From NCBI RefSeq assembly GCF_002022275.1, contig NZ_MSDF01000007.1, forward strand, positions 146,479 to 210,478: DNA of 64,000 nucleotides. The letters are read 5' to 3'. The stretch is from Pseudomonas fluorescens. Its GTDB lineage: Bacteria; Pseudomonadota; Gammaproteobacteria; Pseudomonadales; Pseudomonadaceae. The position numbers were made by a program, and so were the translations under genes. Positions 18,671-28,062 of the stretch are shown here, piece after piece. Under the pieces are notes generated by a model that worked only from the letters and a program-made list of their open reading frames with translations, made no database searches and was not told the DNA's origin. Numbering within the stretch: position 1 is the stretch's first letter; every line of letters begins with the position of its first letter.

Positions 18671-19405
18671 ATGTCCGAGCCAGTTAAACTGCGCGCTCAC
18701 AGCCAGGCTCATTGCAAGGATTGCAGCCTGGCCCCCCTCTGCCTGCCACTTTCGCTGAATCTGGAAGACATGGATGCGCTGGACGACATCGTTAAACGCG
18801 GTCGCCCGCTGAAAAAAGGCGAGTTTCTGTTCCGCCAGGGCGACAAGTTTGACTCCGTTTACGCAGTGCGTTCGGGGGCATTGAAGACGTTCAGCCTGAG
18901 CGACAGCGGCGAAGAGCAAATCACCGGTTTCCACCTGCCCAGCGAGCTGGTCGGGCTGTCCGGCATGGACACCGAGATTCACCCGGTGTCGGCCCAGGCG
19001 CTGGAGACTACATCGGTGTGCGAAATCCCCTTCGAACGCCTAGACGAATTGGCGCTGCAACTGCCGCAGTTACGCCGTCAGCTGATGCGCGTGATGAGCC
19101 GTGAAATTCGCGATGACCAGCAAATGATGCTGCTGCTCTCGAAGAAAACCGCCGACGAGCGCATTGCCACGTTCCTGGTCAACCTGTCGGCACGTTTCCG
19201 CGCACGCGGGTTCTCGGCCAACCAGTTCCGCCTGAGCATGTCGCGCAATGAAATCGGCAATTATCTGGGCCTCGCGGTGGAAACCGTGTCCCGCGTGTTC
19301 ACGCGCTTCCAGCAGAACGCACTGATTGCCGCCGAAGGCAAAGAGGTGCACATCCTCGACCCGATCCAGCTGTGTGCATTGGCTGGCGGCACCCTCGACA
19401 GCTGA
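18671..19405 (+). CDS. anr: Anaerobic regulator Anr (FNR family)
   Basis: This 244-residue CRP/FNR-type regulator has N-terminal cysteines at 15, 18 and 24 ([11 protein letters not shown]) and a further cysteine in TTSVCEIPF, the four ligands of the oxygen-sensitive 4Fe-4S cluster. A cyclic-nucleotide-binding-like fold is followed by a helix-turn-helix with the recognition helix in [10 protein letters not shown], which includes the E-SR residues that read TTGAT. It would activate the boxes found before ccoN, ccoG and hemN. The ATG at 18671 has AAGGA upstream. Confidence 0.97.
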   Translation: MSEPVKLRAHSQAHCKDCSLAPLCLPLSLNLEDMDALDDIVKRGRPLKKGEFLFRQGDKFDSVYAVRSGALKTFSLSDSGEEQITGFHLPSELVGLSGMDTEIHPVSAQALETTSVCEIPFERLDELALQLPQLRRQLMRVMSREIRDDQQMMLLLSKKTADERIATFLVNLSARFRARGFSANQFRLSMSRNEIGNYLGLAVETVSRVFTRFQQNALIAAEGKEVHILDPIQLCALAGGTLDS

Positions 19406-19485
19406 TCCAGACACTTGCGGCCGCGCCAATCGGCGAGGCCGCAGGTATACTTCGAGTCCGTTTTCCACCCCAGGACTCTTCGACG

Positions 19486-20034
19486 ATGACCTTCGATTCG
19501 TTCGACATCAAATCCCTGATCCGCCCTGTCATCGACTTCCCCAAGCCTGGGGTGATCTTCCGTGATATCACGCCGCTGTTCCAATCGCCCCGCGCCTTGC
19601 GCCTGGTGGCCGACAGCTTCGCCCACCGGTATGTCGAAGCCGACTTCACCCATATCGGCGCGATGGATGCACGGGGCTTCCTGATCGGTTCGATCATCGC
19701 TTACCAGTTAAACAAGCCACTGATCCTGTTCCGCAAGCAGGGCAAACTGCCGGCTGACGTACTGGCTGAGGGTTACCAGACCGAGTACGGCGAAGCGTTC
19801 CTGGAAGTGCACGCGGACAGCCTGTGTGAAGGCGACTCGGTGCTGATGTTCGATGACCTGATTGCCACCGGCGGCACCTTGATTGCTGCAGCGAACCTGG
19901 TTCGGCGCATGGGCGCGAAGATTTTTGAAGCGGCGGCGATTATTGATTTGCCGGAGTTGGGTGGGTCGCAGCGGTTGGAAGATATGGGGATTCCGACGTT
20001 TTGCCTGACGCAATTCGGGTTGACCGAGATTTAA
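19486..20034 (+). CDS. apt: Adenine phosphoribosyltransferase
   Basis: This 182-residue cytoplasmic salvage enzyme makes AMP from adenine and PRPP. The PRPP-binding motif [14 protein letters not shown] and the substrate region [11 protein letters not shown] are present. I chose the ATG at 19486, which starts [22 protein letters not shown] and is typical of Apt. A frame running 38 codons further back enters the end of anr. It starts 81 bases after anr, in the same order as I recall for P. aeruginosa. Confidence 0.97.
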   Translation: MTFDSFDIKSLIRPVIDFPKPGVIFRDITPLFQSPRALRLVADSFAHRYVEADFTHIGAMDARGFLIGSIIAYQLNKPLILFRKQGKLPADVLAEGYQTEYGEAFLEVHADSLCEGDSVLMFDDLIATGGTLIAAANLVRRMGAKIFEAAAIIDLPELGGSQRLEDMGIPTFCLTQFGLTEI

Positions 20035-20048
20035 GGCTGTCTGGGCCG

Positions 20049-20133
20049 GCCCCTTCGCGAGCAAGCCCGCTCCCACATTTCGACTGTGTTCACACATCAA
20101 AATGTGGGAGCGGGCTTGCTCGCGAAGAGGCCC
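20049..20133. repeat. REP palindrome (TTCGCGAGCAAGCCCGC flavour)
   Basis: Long inverted arms (GGCCCCTTCGCGAGCAAGCC and complement) lie between the convergent apt and acyl-CoA dehydrogenase genes. Confidence 0.9.
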
Positions 20134-20149
20134 TCAAGCACACCCCGGT

Positions 20150-21298
20150 TCACAACCCCATCTGCTTGCTGATGATTTCATTCATCACCTCCCGAGTCCC
20201 TCCGCCAATCGACAGAATGCGGTTATCCCGATACAGCCGCTCCACCAGGCTGCCGCGCATATACCCCTGCCCCCCAAGGATCTGCACAGCGTCATACGTC
20301 ACGCGATCAGCCGTGTCAGTCGCCAGGTTCTTGGCCATGGAAATCTCCTTGATCACACTCTTGCCCGCCGCCATCTTGGCCGCCTGCCGATAAGTGAACT
20401 CCCGCGAGACTTCTACCGCCGTGGCCATTTCCGCCAGGCGATGTTTGAGCACCTGAAACTTGCCGATGGGCTTGCCGAACGCTTCGCGCTGGGCCGCCCA
20501 TTTTAGGCTCTCCTCCAGCGCGAGCTGCGCTGTCATGTTGGCCATCAACGCCAGCGCCAGGCGCTCGCTCTGGAAATTGCCCATGATGCAGGCAAAGCCC
20601 ATGTTCTCGGCGCCGATCAAATTGCCTACGGGCACCCGGCAATCGTCGAAGAACAGTTCAGCCGTGTCTGACGCCCACCAGCCCATTTTTTTCAGCGGCT
20701 GGCCGACGGTGAACCCCGGGGTGTCTTTTTCGATAAGCAGCAGGCTGATCCCACCAAACCCAGGCCCGCCGGTGCGTACAGCGACGGTATAGAAGTCGGC
20801 GCGAATGCCGCTGGTGATAAAGGTTTTGCTGCCGCTGACGCGGTAATGGTCGCCGTCACGCACGGCGCGGGTTTGCAGGTTGGCTACATCGGAACCGCCG
20901 CTCGGTTCGGTGACGGCCAGGGCGCAGATTTTCTCGCCGGCCAGCACCTGCGGCGCGACACGCTCGCGCACCTCGGGGCGCGCCCATTTGACGATGGGCG
21001 GCAGGCCGATATCCAGCGAGCCCAGCCCCGCCACCACACCACCGGAACCGCAGCGCATCAGCTCTTCGCTGGCGGCGACCTTGGCGAACACATCGCCTTC
21101 ATGGCTGCCGCCGAGGCTTTCGGGGTAACCGATACCGAGAATCCCCGCCGCGCCGGCCTTGAGGTACAGCTCGCGGGGAAAGCACTCAGCCTCCTCCCAT
21201 TGCTCGATGCCCGGCAACATCTCGCGCTCGACGAAACGACGCACGCTGTCGCGGACCAATTGGTGGCTGGGGTCGAAGTAGTCCTGATAGGCAGACAT
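20150..21298 (-). CDS. Acyl-CoA dehydrogenase family protein
   Basis: This 382-residue flavoenzyme has LAVTEPSGGSDVANLQTRA, KTFITSG (FAD and substrate loops), QAFGKPIGKFQVLKHRLAEM-type helix and the C-terminal QILGGQGYMRGSLVERLYRDNRI segment, all standard for the family. It oxidises an acyl-CoA at the alpha-beta bond and passes electrons to ETF. The chain type cannot be told from sequence. The ATG at 21298 was preferred over an upstream TTG. A TetR-like palindrome lies 33 bases before the start, so local repression is likely. The gene beside recR is also an acyl-CoA dehydrogenase in P. aeruginosa. Confidence 0.92.
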   Translation of the reverse strand: MSAYQDYFDPSHQLVRDSVRRFVEREMLPGIEQWEEAECFPRELYLKAGAAGILGIGYPESLGGSHEGDVFAKVAASEELMRCGSGGVVAGLGSLDIGLPPIVKWARPEVRERVAPQVLAGEKICALAVTEPSGGSDVANLQTRAVRDGDHYRVSGSKTFITSGIRADFYTVAVRTGGPGFGGISLLLIEKDTPGFTVGQPLKKMGWWASDTAELFFDDCRVPVGNLIGAENMGFACIMGNFQSERLALALMANMTAQLALEESLKWAAQREAFGKPIGKFQVLKHRLAEMATAVEVSREFTYRQAAKMAAGKSVIKEISMAKNLATDTADRVTYDAVQILGGQGYMRGSLVERLYRDNRILSIGGGTREVMNEIISKQMGL

Positions 21299-21330
21299 CG
21301 GCAAGCTCCACGGAGAGGTGGAGCGAACTT

Positions 21331-21348
21331 ACCAAGCGCTTGCTTGGT
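21331..21348. promoter_or_regulatory. TetR-type operator before acyl-CoA dehydrogenase gene
   Basis: The 18-base palindrome has arms ACCAAGC and GCTTGGT around GCTT. It lies just upstream of the minus-strand acyl-CoA dehydrogenase. Such AAGC-N4-GCTT sites are typical of TetR-family repressors of fatty-acid genes. A second inverted repeat (GCTCCAC ggagag GTGGAGC, 21304-21323) sits between it and the start codon. Confidence 0.6.
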
Positions 21349-21387
21349 TATCAAGCCGTGCGAAAACTCTAGTGACGACATAGAACC

Positions 21388-21484
21388 AATGTGGGAGCGG
21401 GCTTGCTCGCGAATGCGGTGCATCAGTCAATATCTTTGTTGACTGATACCCTGCATTCGCGAGCAAGCCCGCTCCCACATTTTT
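21388..21484. repeat. REP palindrome upstream of acyl-CoA dehydrogenase
   Basis: The inverted arms CCAATGTGGGAGCGGGCTTG and complement end at the T-rich 21480s. The spacer has its own inverted repeat (ATCAGTCAA / TTGACTGAT). It is just downstream of recR on the minus strand. Confidence 0.88.
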
Positions 21485-21498
21485 AACTGTGTCGCCCG

Positions 21499-22101
21499 TT
21501 AGAGGGCGATCGGCTTGCGACCGGCGAACGAATGCGCCAGCGTCCCGCCATCCACCAACTCCAGCTCCCCCCCCAGCGGCACGCCATGGGCGATACGCGA
21601 AGTAATCAGGCCTTTGTTGCTCAGCAGCTGCGCAATGTAATGCGCAGTCGCCTCACCTTCCACCGTCGGGTTGGTCGCCAGGATCACTTCAGTAAACGTG
21701 CCCTGCTCTTCAATCCGCGCCACCAACTGTGGAATGCCGATGGCTTCCGGCCCCAGGCCATCGAGCGGCGACAGGTGGCCTTTGAGCACAAAGTAGCGCC
21801 CGCGGTAGCCGGTCTGCTCCACTGCGTACACGTCCATCGGCCCTTCCACCACGCACAGCAGCGTGTCGTCACGGCGCGGGTCGGCGCATTGCGGGCACAG
21901 ATCTTCTTCGGTGAGGGTGCGGCATTGGCGGCAGTGACCCACGCCGGTCATGGCCTGGCTCAAGGCTTGGGCCAACCGGGTGCCGCCGCTGCGATCACGC
22001 TCCAGCAACTGCAGGGCCATGCGCTGGGCGGTTTTCTGGCCTACACCCGGCAACGTGCGCAGGGCGTCGATCAGTTGGCGAATCAGGGGGCTGAAGCTCA
22101 T
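21499..22101 (-). CDS. recR: Recombination mediator RecR
   Basis: This 200-residue protein has an N-terminal helix-hairpin-helix ([14 protein letters not shown]), a four-cysteine zinc finger (C57, C60, C69, C72) and a Toprim domain ([12 protein letters not shown] onward). RecR with RecF/RecO loads RecA on gapped DNA. The ATG at 22101 ([14 protein letters not shown]) is the family start; a TTG six codons upstream was rejected. It is the last gene of the dnaX-ybaB-(oxidoreductase)-recR group. Confidence 0.97.
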   Translation of the reverse strand: MSFSPLIRQLIDALRTLPGVGQKTAQRMALQLLERDRSGGTRLAQALSQAMTGVGHCRQCRTLTEEDLCPQCADPRRDDTLLCVVEGPMDVYAVEQTGYRGRYFVLKGHLSPLDGLGPEAIGIPQLVARIEEQGTFTEVILATNPTVEGEATAHYIAQLLSNKGLITSRIAHGVPLGGELELVDGGTLAHSFAGRKPIAL

Positions 22102-22167
22102 GGGGGAAAGGTCCGACAAAACAACGAGACGCGGTTTATACCCGCGCCTCGGATTAGCGTCAAATGC

Positions 22168-23202
22168 TCAATCCTGCGCGACGCGTACCACCAACTTGCC
22201 GAAGTTGCGCCCCTCCAGCAACCCGATAAAGGCTTCCGGCGCCTGTTCCAGGCCGTCCACCACGTCTTCGCGGAACTTGATCTTGCCGTCCCGCACCCAT
22301 GGCGCCATGGCGCTGAGGAATTCCGGCTGGCGATCGCCATAGTCGTCAAACACGATGAAACCCTGGATGCGTACGCGCTTGGTCAACAAGGTGCGTTGCA
22401 ACGCGGGCAAGCGGTCGGGACCGCTGGGCGCTTCATGGGCGTTGTAGCCCGCAATCAGCCCGCACAGCGGAATCCGCGCCTTGGCGTTGAGCAACGGCAC
22501 CACCGCATCGAAGACTTTGCCGCCGACGTTTTCAAAATAGATGTCCACGCCGTTGAAGCACGCCTGCGCCAGTTCATCGGAAAAGCCGGCGCTTTTGTGG
22601 TCGATGCAGGCATCAAAGCCCAGCTCATCGACGACATAGCGGCATTTATCCGCGCCACCGGCAATGCCCACCACGCGCAAGCCCTTGAGCTTGGCCACCT
22701 GCCCGACGACGGAGCCCACTGCGCCGGATGCCGCAGCCACGACCAGGGTTTCTCCGGCCTTGGGCTGGCCGATATCTATCAAGCCCATGTAGGCCGTCAT
22801 GCCCGGCATACCCAGCACCCCCAAAGCCATGGACGGGCTTGCGAGCCCATTGGGTACGGGGATCAGATTGCGGCCGTCGGAGATACTATGGCTCTGCCAG
22901 CCGGTTGAGCCGACCACCAAGTCGCCCACTTCAAATTTCGGATTACGCGATTGCTCGATACGGCTGACAGCGCCGCCGGTCATCACCTCGTCGATTTCCA
23001 CCGGCGCTGCGTAGGACGGCGCGTCACTCATGCGCCCACGCATATAAGGGTCGAGGGACAGGTACAAGGTTTTGAGCAGCACTTGGCCGTCGGCCAGCTC
23101 CGGCAAGTTAACGCGCTCCAGGCGGAAGTTCTCCGGAGTCGGCGCGCCTTGCGGGCGCGAAACCAGGACGATGCGCTGGTTCAGAATCGGTTCTTGAGGC
23201 AT
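22168..23202 (-). CDS. NADP-dependent oxidoreductase, CurA-like MDR family
   Basis: This 344-residue zinc-independent medium-chain dehydrogenase/reductase starts VLVSRPQGAPTPENFRLE and continues YLSLDPYMRGRMSD, the same signature as E. coli curcumin reductase CurA (about 345 residues). The nucleotide-binding motif AASGAVGSVVGQVAKLKG is complete. It likely reduces alpha,beta-unsaturated ketones with NADPH. It sits between ybaB and recR, behind a terminator, with 66 bases to recR, so the two may share transcripts. It is absent from this position in P. aeruginosa as I recall it. Confidence 0.88.
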   Translation of the reverse strand: MPQEPILNQRIVLVSRPQGAPTPENFRLERVNLPELADGQVLLKTLYLSLDPYMRGRMSDAPSYAAPVEIDEVMTGGAVSRIEQSRNPKFEVGDLVVGSTGWQSHSISDGRNLIPVPNGLASPSMALGVLGMPGMTAYMGLIDIGQPKAGETLVVAAASGAVGSVVGQVAKLKGLRVVGIAGGADKCRYVVDELGFDACIDHKSAGFSDELAQACFNGVDIYFENVGGKVFDAVVPLLNAKARIPLCGLIAGYNAHEAPSGPDRLPALQRTLLTKRVRIQGFIVFDDYGDRQPEFLSAMAPWVRDGKIKFREDVVDGLEQAPEAFIGLLEGRNFGKLVVRVAQD

Positions 23203-23288
23203 CAGGAGGCTCCTTTATCGAATTCATCGGTATAGGGTGCAGACCTTGCCTGGCAGGCGAGGGTTCGATCGGATTGGCACAAACAAAA

Positions 23289-23315
23289 ATGCCAGGCACA
23301 TGGCCTGGCATTTGA
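23289..23315 (-). terminator. Terminator after ybaB
   Basis: The perfect arms AAATGCCAGGC and GCCTGGCATTT have a 5-base loop. Read on the minus strand they are followed by TTTTG, downstream of the dnaX-ybaB pair. Confidence 0.85.
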
Positions 23316-23335
23316 GTCTAGCCAAGGCTAGCGAA

Positions 23336-23674
23336 TCAGAACGGCATCTTCATGCCCGGCGGCAGTTGCATGCCGGCGGTCACGCCGGACATTTTGTCCT
23401 GGCTGTTGGCTTCGATCTTGCGCACGGCGTCGTTGACGGCGGCGGCGAACAGCGCTTCGAGCATTTCCAGGTCATCTTCGCTCGCGCCTGGCAATACGCT
23501 TGGGTCGATGCTCACGCGCTTGATGTCGTGACGACCGGTCATCACCACGCTGACCATATCGCCACCGGCTTTACCGGTGACTTCGGCGTTGGCCAGTTCT
23601 TCCTGCATCTTGGCCATCTTTTCCTGCATCTGCTGCGCCTGCTTCATCAGGCCGGCCATGCCACCTTTCATCAT
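23336..23674 (-). CDS. ybaB: YbaB/EbfC family nucleoid-associated protein
   Basis: This 112-residue protein has the family pattern [28 protein letters not shown] (N-terminal helix), [15 protein letters not shown] and [16 protein letters not shown]. It is a dimeric DNA-binding protein of uncertain role, almost always beside dnaX and recR. The ATG at 23674 has GAGGTGA at good spacing; the frame to 23782 runs into the dnaX end and lacks similarity. Confidence 0.95.
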   Translation of the reverse strand: MMKGGMAGLMKQAQQMQEKMAKMQEELANAEVTGKAGGDMVSVVMTGRHDIKRVSIDPSVLPGASEDDLEMLEALFAAAVNDAVRKIEANSQDKMSGVTAGMQLPPGMKMPF

Positions 23675-23717
23675 GGGAATCACCTCAAAAGTACGTGGAT
23701 CAATTAGTAGCCCGGTG

Positions 23718-25760
23718 TTATGACGCTTGGGGCACCGGGGCGTCGACAGGTTCAATAGTATCTTGACGGACGACCGCACCAAACTGTTGCATCATTTGCT
23801 GGATGAGCGGGTCCGCGTGGATCGAATCCTCAGCGTCACGCTGACGATGGATACGCCGGCGCGTCGCGGCCTGAGCCGGGGTTTCCTGCTCGGGCTTGAT
23901 CAGCTCGATGGTGATGGTCAGCGTGCGCTCATGGTACTGGTTCAGCGCGTCGTTGAGGCGGCGCTGCTGGGTCGCGTTGAACAGGGCGCTGTGGGCCGGG
24001 TCCAGGTGCAGCAGCCAGTGGTCGCCCTCGATCGAAATCAAGGTGCAGTTGGCGGCGATGCTGCCGGTCATGCCGGAAATCGGCAGTTTCGGGAACAACT
24101 CCAGCCATTGCAGGGCCAGGCCCGTCGCCGGCGCCGCAGCGGGTTCCGCCTCGGGCTCGGGGGCCGGCTCGGCAGTGTGTTCGCTGGCCAGGTCGTCCAG
24201 GTAGCTGTAGGCCGAATCCATGTCCGGCTCGATGTAGTCTTCGTCCAGCGGAGGCTCGTCGTCGAGGTCGATGCCCGGCGTGGCGGCTTCGACTTGGGCG
24301 ACGGTGGGCTCCGGCACGGGCGCTGCGACCCATTCAGGCGCAGCCGGCACCACGCTGTCCGGCGTCGGCGTGGGCATTGGGGTCAGTTCGGGTTGCTCGC
24401 CGGCGGTCTCGAGCACAGGCTCGACGAAGGGCTGCAACTCGGCTTCGACTTCTACCGGATCATTCCACGGTAAATCGACCACCGGTGCGGGTTCCGGCTC
24501 AGGCTCTGGTTCGACCACAGGTGCGGCGGCCACAGGCTCAGGTGCCGGAGCAACCGGCGCAGGCGCAGCAACCACTGGCGCAACCACCGCCGCGCCAGCC
24601 ACTGGTTTGGCGGAATCAACTGTGGCCTGGCTGATCCCCACTGGCTTTAGCGGCTGTCTCGGCGCGTCTGTCGCGTCGGCGGGCCGGAAGGCCAGCATCC
24701 GCAGCAGGACCATTTCAAAGCCACCGCGCGGGTCCGGCGCCAGGGGCAGGTCCCGGCGACCGATCAGGCCCATCTGGTAATAAAACTGTACATCTTCGGC
24801 CGGCAACGCCTGGGCCAGGGCCAACACGCGGTCGCGGTCGCCATGCCCATTGTCGACACCCTCAGGCAACGCCTGGGCAATGGCGACGCGGTGCAGCACG
24901 TTGAGGATTTCCGAGAGCACGCCATTCCAGTCCGGGCCTTGCTCCGACAGGTGGCGCACGGCTTCGAGCAACGCCTTGGCGTCACCTTCGATCAGTGCGT
25001 GCAGCACGTCGAACACCTGGCCATGGTCGAGGGTGCCGAGCATGGCGCGCACGTCGGCGGCCATGACCTTGCCTTCACCAAAGGCGATGGCCTGGTCGGT
25101 GAGGCTCATGGCGTCGCGCATCGAACCATCGGCAGCGCGGCCCAGCAGCCACAGTGCGTCGTCTTCGAACGGCACGTTCTCGACGCCCAACACGTGGGTC
25201 AAATGCTCGACCACCCGCTCGGGGGTCATGTTTTTCAGGGAGAACTGCAGGCACCGCGACAAAATCGTTGCAGGAAGTTTCTGCGGGTCGGTGGTGGCCA
25301 GAATGAATTTGACGTAGGGCGGCGGCTCTTCCAGGGTTTTCAACAAGGCGTTGAAGGAATGGCTGGACAGCATGTGCACTTCGTCGATCAGGTAGACCTT
25401 GAAGCGGCCGCGGCTCGGCGCGTACTGCACGTTGTCGAGCAGCTCGCGGGTGTCTTCGACCTTGGTGCGGCTCGCGGCGTCGATCTCGATCAGGTCGACA
25501 AAACGCCCTTCGTCGATTTCCTTGCACACCGAGCAGGTGCCGCAAGGCGTGGAAGTGATACCGGTTTCACAGTTCAGGCATTTGGCGATGATGCGCGCAA
25601 TGGTGGTCTTGCCCACCCCCCGCGTACCGGTGAACAGGTAGGCGTGGTGCAGCCGCTGGCTGTCCAAGGCATTGATCAGAGCCTTGAGCACATGGGTCTG
25701 GCCGACCATTTCGCGGAACGAGCGCGGACGCCATTTACGTGCAAGAACCTGATAACTCAT
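23718..25760 (-). CDS. dnaX: DNA polymerase III subunits gamma and tau (DnaX)
   Basis: This 680-residue clamp-loader ATPase has Walker A GTRGVGKT (45-52), zinc-module cysteines (C64, C73, C76, C79), Walker B LIDEVHML (about 125-131) and the SRC motif (168-170). A proline-alanine-glutamate-rich linker (about 395-560) follows, then a C-terminal tau domain. The ATG at 25760 ([15 protein letters not shown]) is the family start. I saw no A6G slippery heptamer, so a shorter gamma form by E. coli-type frameshifting is not evident here. Confidence 0.96.
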   Translation of the reverse strand: MSYQVLARKWRPRSFREMVGQTHVLKALINALDSQRLHHAYLFTGTRGVGKTTIARIIAKCLNCETGITSTPCGTCSVCKEIDEGRFVDLIEIDAASRTKVEDTRELLDNVQYAPSRGRFKVYLIDEVHMLSSHSFNALLKTLEEPPPYVKFILATTDPQKLPATILSRCLQFSLKNMTPERVVEHLTHVLGVENVPFEDDALWLLGRAADGSMRDAMSLTDQAIAFGEGKVMAADVRAMLGTLDHGQVFDVLHALIEGDAKALLEAVRHLSEQGPDWNGVLSEILNVLHRVAIAQALPEGVDNGHGDRDRVLALAQALPAEDVQFYYQMGLIGRRDLPLAPDPRGGFEMVLLRMLAFRPADATDAPRQPLKPVGISQATVDSAKPVAGAAVVAPVVAAPAPVAPAPEPVAAAPVVEPEPEPEPAPVVDLPWNDPVEVEAELQPFVEPVLETAGEQPELTPMPTPTPDSVVPAAPEWVAAPVPEPTVAQVEAATPGIDLDDEPPLDEDYIEPDMDSAYSYLDDLASEHTAEPAPEPEAEPAAAPATGLALQWLELFPKLPISGMTGSIAANCTLISIEGDHWLLHLDPAHSALFNATQQRRLNDALNQYHERTLTITIELIKPEQETPAQAATRRRIHRQRDAEDSIHADPLIQQMMQQFGAVVRQDTIEPVDAPVPQAS

Positions 25761-25893
25761 CGAAAACCGTCGCAACTGGGAAGCGGAAGCCGGTAATGCT
25801 AGCGGAGCAAGGGGGAAATTGCATCCGGCACGCTCGTCTAATCTGACTAAGCTCACCTGGTTGGCCCCGCGAAGGCCTGAACCCGGAGAGTGT

Positions 25894-26661
25894 ATGCGCG
25901 TAGTCCTGGGCGCTTTATGGATGATTTCCGTCGCCTGCCTCGCGGCACCTGCGCCGTTGCGTTTCTCGGTTTCCGACAGCTGGGCAATGCCCATGGCCGC
26001 AGTAGAAGACGGCCAGCCCACCCAGGGCATTGTGTATGACCTGATGTTAAGCCTCGCCACCCAGGTCGGGCGCCCGGCCGAATTTCACGTGTTGCCCCGG
26101 GCGCGCATCGCCAATGCCATGGAACACGGTGACATCGACGTGCGTTGTTATGTCGCCCAGGCATGGCTCGACGACTTGTCCGGCGACTACACCTGGAGCG
26201 TGCCGCTGATGGTGCAGCGCAATGTGATGGTCAGCCGCCCTTCCTCCCCGCAAACGGTGCACGTGGAAACGCTGGCACCGCAGTCGATCGGCACAGTGCT
26301 CAATTACCGTTACGCCGTCCTTGACCCCCTGTTCGCGAGCGGCCAACTGACTCGCGACGACTCGCGCAGTGAAGACCTGGTGCTGCACAAGCTGGTCGCA
26401 GGGCGTTTCAATTACGCGGTGATCAATGAATGGACATTCGACCGCTTCAACCTGAACCTGGCGCCCGGCCGGCGACTGCACAAGGTCGCCGCGATCGACG
26501 AACAAAGCCTGGGCTGCATCGTGCGCAATGACCCGAACGTGCCGGTGCAGCAGATACTGCGCACACTGTTGCGCATGAAGATGTCGGGGGAGATCGACGA
26601 CATCATCAAACTCTACACCGGAGAAAATGCACAGCCCCTGCCGACTCCTGACAAGAACTGA
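25894..26661 (+). CDS. Periplasmic solute-binding-like protein (SBP family 3 type)
   Basis: This 255-residue protein has a signal peptide (MRVVLGALWMISVACLAAPA). The mature part looks like a small extracellular solute-binding domain (RFSVSDSWAMPM, GIVYDLMLSLATQVGR, VLPRARIANAMEHGDIDVRCYV). Such stand-alone domains bind amino acids or unknown ligands, and no ABC partner is next to it. The ATG at 25894 has GGAGAG upstream. It is divergent from dnaX, 133 bases away. Confidence 0.8.
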   Translation: MRVVLGALWMISVACLAAPAPLRFSVSDSWAMPMAAVEDGQPTQGIVYDLMLSLATQVGRPAEFHVLPRARIANAMEHGDIDVRCYVAQAWLDDLSGDYTWSVPLMVQRNVMVSRPSSPQTVHVETLAPQSIGTVLNYRYAVLDPLFASGQLTRDDSRSEDLVLHKLVAGRFNYAVINEWTFDRFNLNLAPGRRLHKVAAIDEQSLGCIVRNDPNVPVQQILRTLLRMKMSGEIDDIIKLYTGENAQPLPTPDKN

Positions 26662-26715
26662 CAGTACCGGGTTTTAGACTGGGCACCTCAACCCGCCCGC
26701 TCTCAAGGAACGCTC

Positions 26716-27087
26716 ATGAACACCGTCGCCCATTACTTCCTGCTGTACGTTGACAGCCCGGCCACCAGCGCCAACTTCTATAGCCGCCTGCTGGACAAAC
26801 CGCCGGTGGAGCTGAACCCGACGTTCGCCCTGTTCATTCTCGACAACGGCGTGAAACTGGGCCTGTGGTCACGCCATACCGTGGAGCCCGCAGCCCGGAT
26901 GACCGGTGGCGGCGGTGAAGTGGGTTTCTCGCTGCCCGACAAGGCGGCCATTGACGCCCTGCACGATCAGTGGGTGGCGCGTGGCGCAACGATCATTCAA
27001 TCACCGACCACCCTGGATTTTGGCTACACCTTCGTCGCCGAGGACCTCGACGGCCACCGGTTGCGCGCGTTCAGCCTGAGCGAGTGA
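26716..27087 (+). CDS. VOC (glyoxalase/bleomycin-resistance fold) protein
   Basis: This 123-residue protein has the vicinal-oxygen-chelate pattern YVDSPATSANFYSRLLDKPP, then FALFILDNGVKLGLW and FVAEDLDGHRLRAFSL at the end. The likely metal-ligand positions are only partly conserved, so it may be a binding protein rather than an enzyme. The substrate is unknown. Its last 87 bases overlap the end of the convergent EamA gene. Confidence 0.85.
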   Translation: MNTVAHYFLLYVDSPATSANFYSRLLDKPPVELNPTFALFILDNGVKLGLWSRHTVEPAARMTGGGGEVGFSLPDKAAIDALHDQWVARGATIIQSPTTLDFGYTFVAEDLDGHRLRAFSLSE

Positions 27088-27960
27088 CCGCCAGCGCCCT
27101 TCCAGGCTGATAGCTGCCACGCTGGCCAGCACAATCACCGCGCCGAGCATCACCTGCACGGCAACGTGTTCGCCCAGCAGCGTGGCAGCCATCAGCATGG
27201 CCACCGGCGGAATCAGGTACATCGCCACCGAGGCGCGGCTGACGTCCACATGTTTCAACACGTAACCCCAGGCGACATACGCCAGTGCACTCGGAAAAAC
27301 TCCCAGCACCAGCACGGCCAGGTTCTCCGGCAAAGGCGCCTGCAGCACGGCGGCCGGCAGGCCTGGCAGGTTCACGCAAAGCATCAGGGTGCCGAACCAG
27401 ACCATGTAGCAGGCCATGGTCAGCGGGCTGTAACGGTGGGCGTAATGTTTCTGGATGGCGAAATACACACTCCATGACAGCGCCGCCAGCAGAATCAACA
27501 GTCCGCGCGGGTCAATATCCCCCACGCCGTGATCGCCCCAGATCACCACCAGCACGCCGACCAGTCCCAGCAACACGCAACTCCAGCGCCACAGGCTGAC
27601 TCGTTCCTTCAGGCAGAAAAACGCAATCAGCACGCTGAACAGCGGCGCGGACTGCGCCAACACACTCGACGCCGCCGCCGTCACCCACTGCTGCCCTTGA
27701 TTCAGGCTGGTGTGGTGGGCAAATACCCCGAAAAAACCCAGCACCAGCAGCCATGGCACGTCGCGCAATTGCGGCCGACCAATGCCCATCACCAGCGCCA
27801 CGCCTCCCATGAACACCGAGGCGATCAGAAATCGCAGGAGTGCCAGTTGCCCCGGGCTGTAGCTGTGCAGGCCCATGTGCACGCCGATCGGCGAATACGC
27901 CCAGCAGAGGATGACGCCAGCAATGACTAGCGTAAGCTTTAGAGGTGACGGGGTATTCAT
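27001..27960 (-). CDS. EamA/DMT-family transporter
   Basis: This 319-residue membrane protein has ten predicted helices in two EamA repeats (for example LVIAGVILCWAYSPIGVHMGL and SALAYVAWGYVLKHVDVSRASVAMYLIPPVAML). It is a probable exporter of amino acids or metabolites. The ATG at 27960 starts just before the first helix. It is divergent from a LysR regulator 102 bases away, which suggests control by it. The C-terminal about 28 residues are encoded in the overlap with the VOC gene. Confidence 0.88.
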   Translation of the reverse strand: MNTPSPLKLTLVIAGVILCWAYSPIGVHMGLHSYSPGQLALLRFLIASVFMGGVALVMGIGRPQLRDVPWLLVLGFFGVFAHHTSLNQGQQWVTAAASSVLAQSAPLFSVLIAFFCLKERVSLWRWSCVLLGLVGVLVVIWGDHGVGDIDPRGLLILLAALSWSVYFAIQKHYAHRYSPLTMACYMVWFGTLMLCVNLPGLPAAVLQAPLPENLAVLVLGVFPSALAYVAWGYVLKHVDVSRASVAMYLIPPVAMLMAATLLGEHVAVQVMLGAVIVLASVAAISLEGRWRSLAQAERAQPVAVEVLGDEGVAKIQGGR

Positions 27961-28030
27961 CGGCGGCGCCCGGAAACGGAGAAGGAATGCCGCCAGTCTT
28001 GGCCCCGACACCGCGCAGGACAATTAAGCG

Positions 28031-28046
28031 TTTCTGACTTCTGAAA
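28031..28046. promoter_or_regulatory. Possible LysR-type site between EamA and LysR genes
   Basis: TTTC-N8-GAAA with T-N11-A symmetry lies in the divergent intergenic region, 17 bases before the LysR ATG. It is a plausible autoregulatory site only. Confidence 0.35.
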
Positions 28047-28062
28047 TCACTGGAACTGAGCA

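Noticed and set aside
23718-25760. Programmed frameshift site in dnaX
   Set aside because: No A6G slippery heptamer was seen in the minus-strand sequence.
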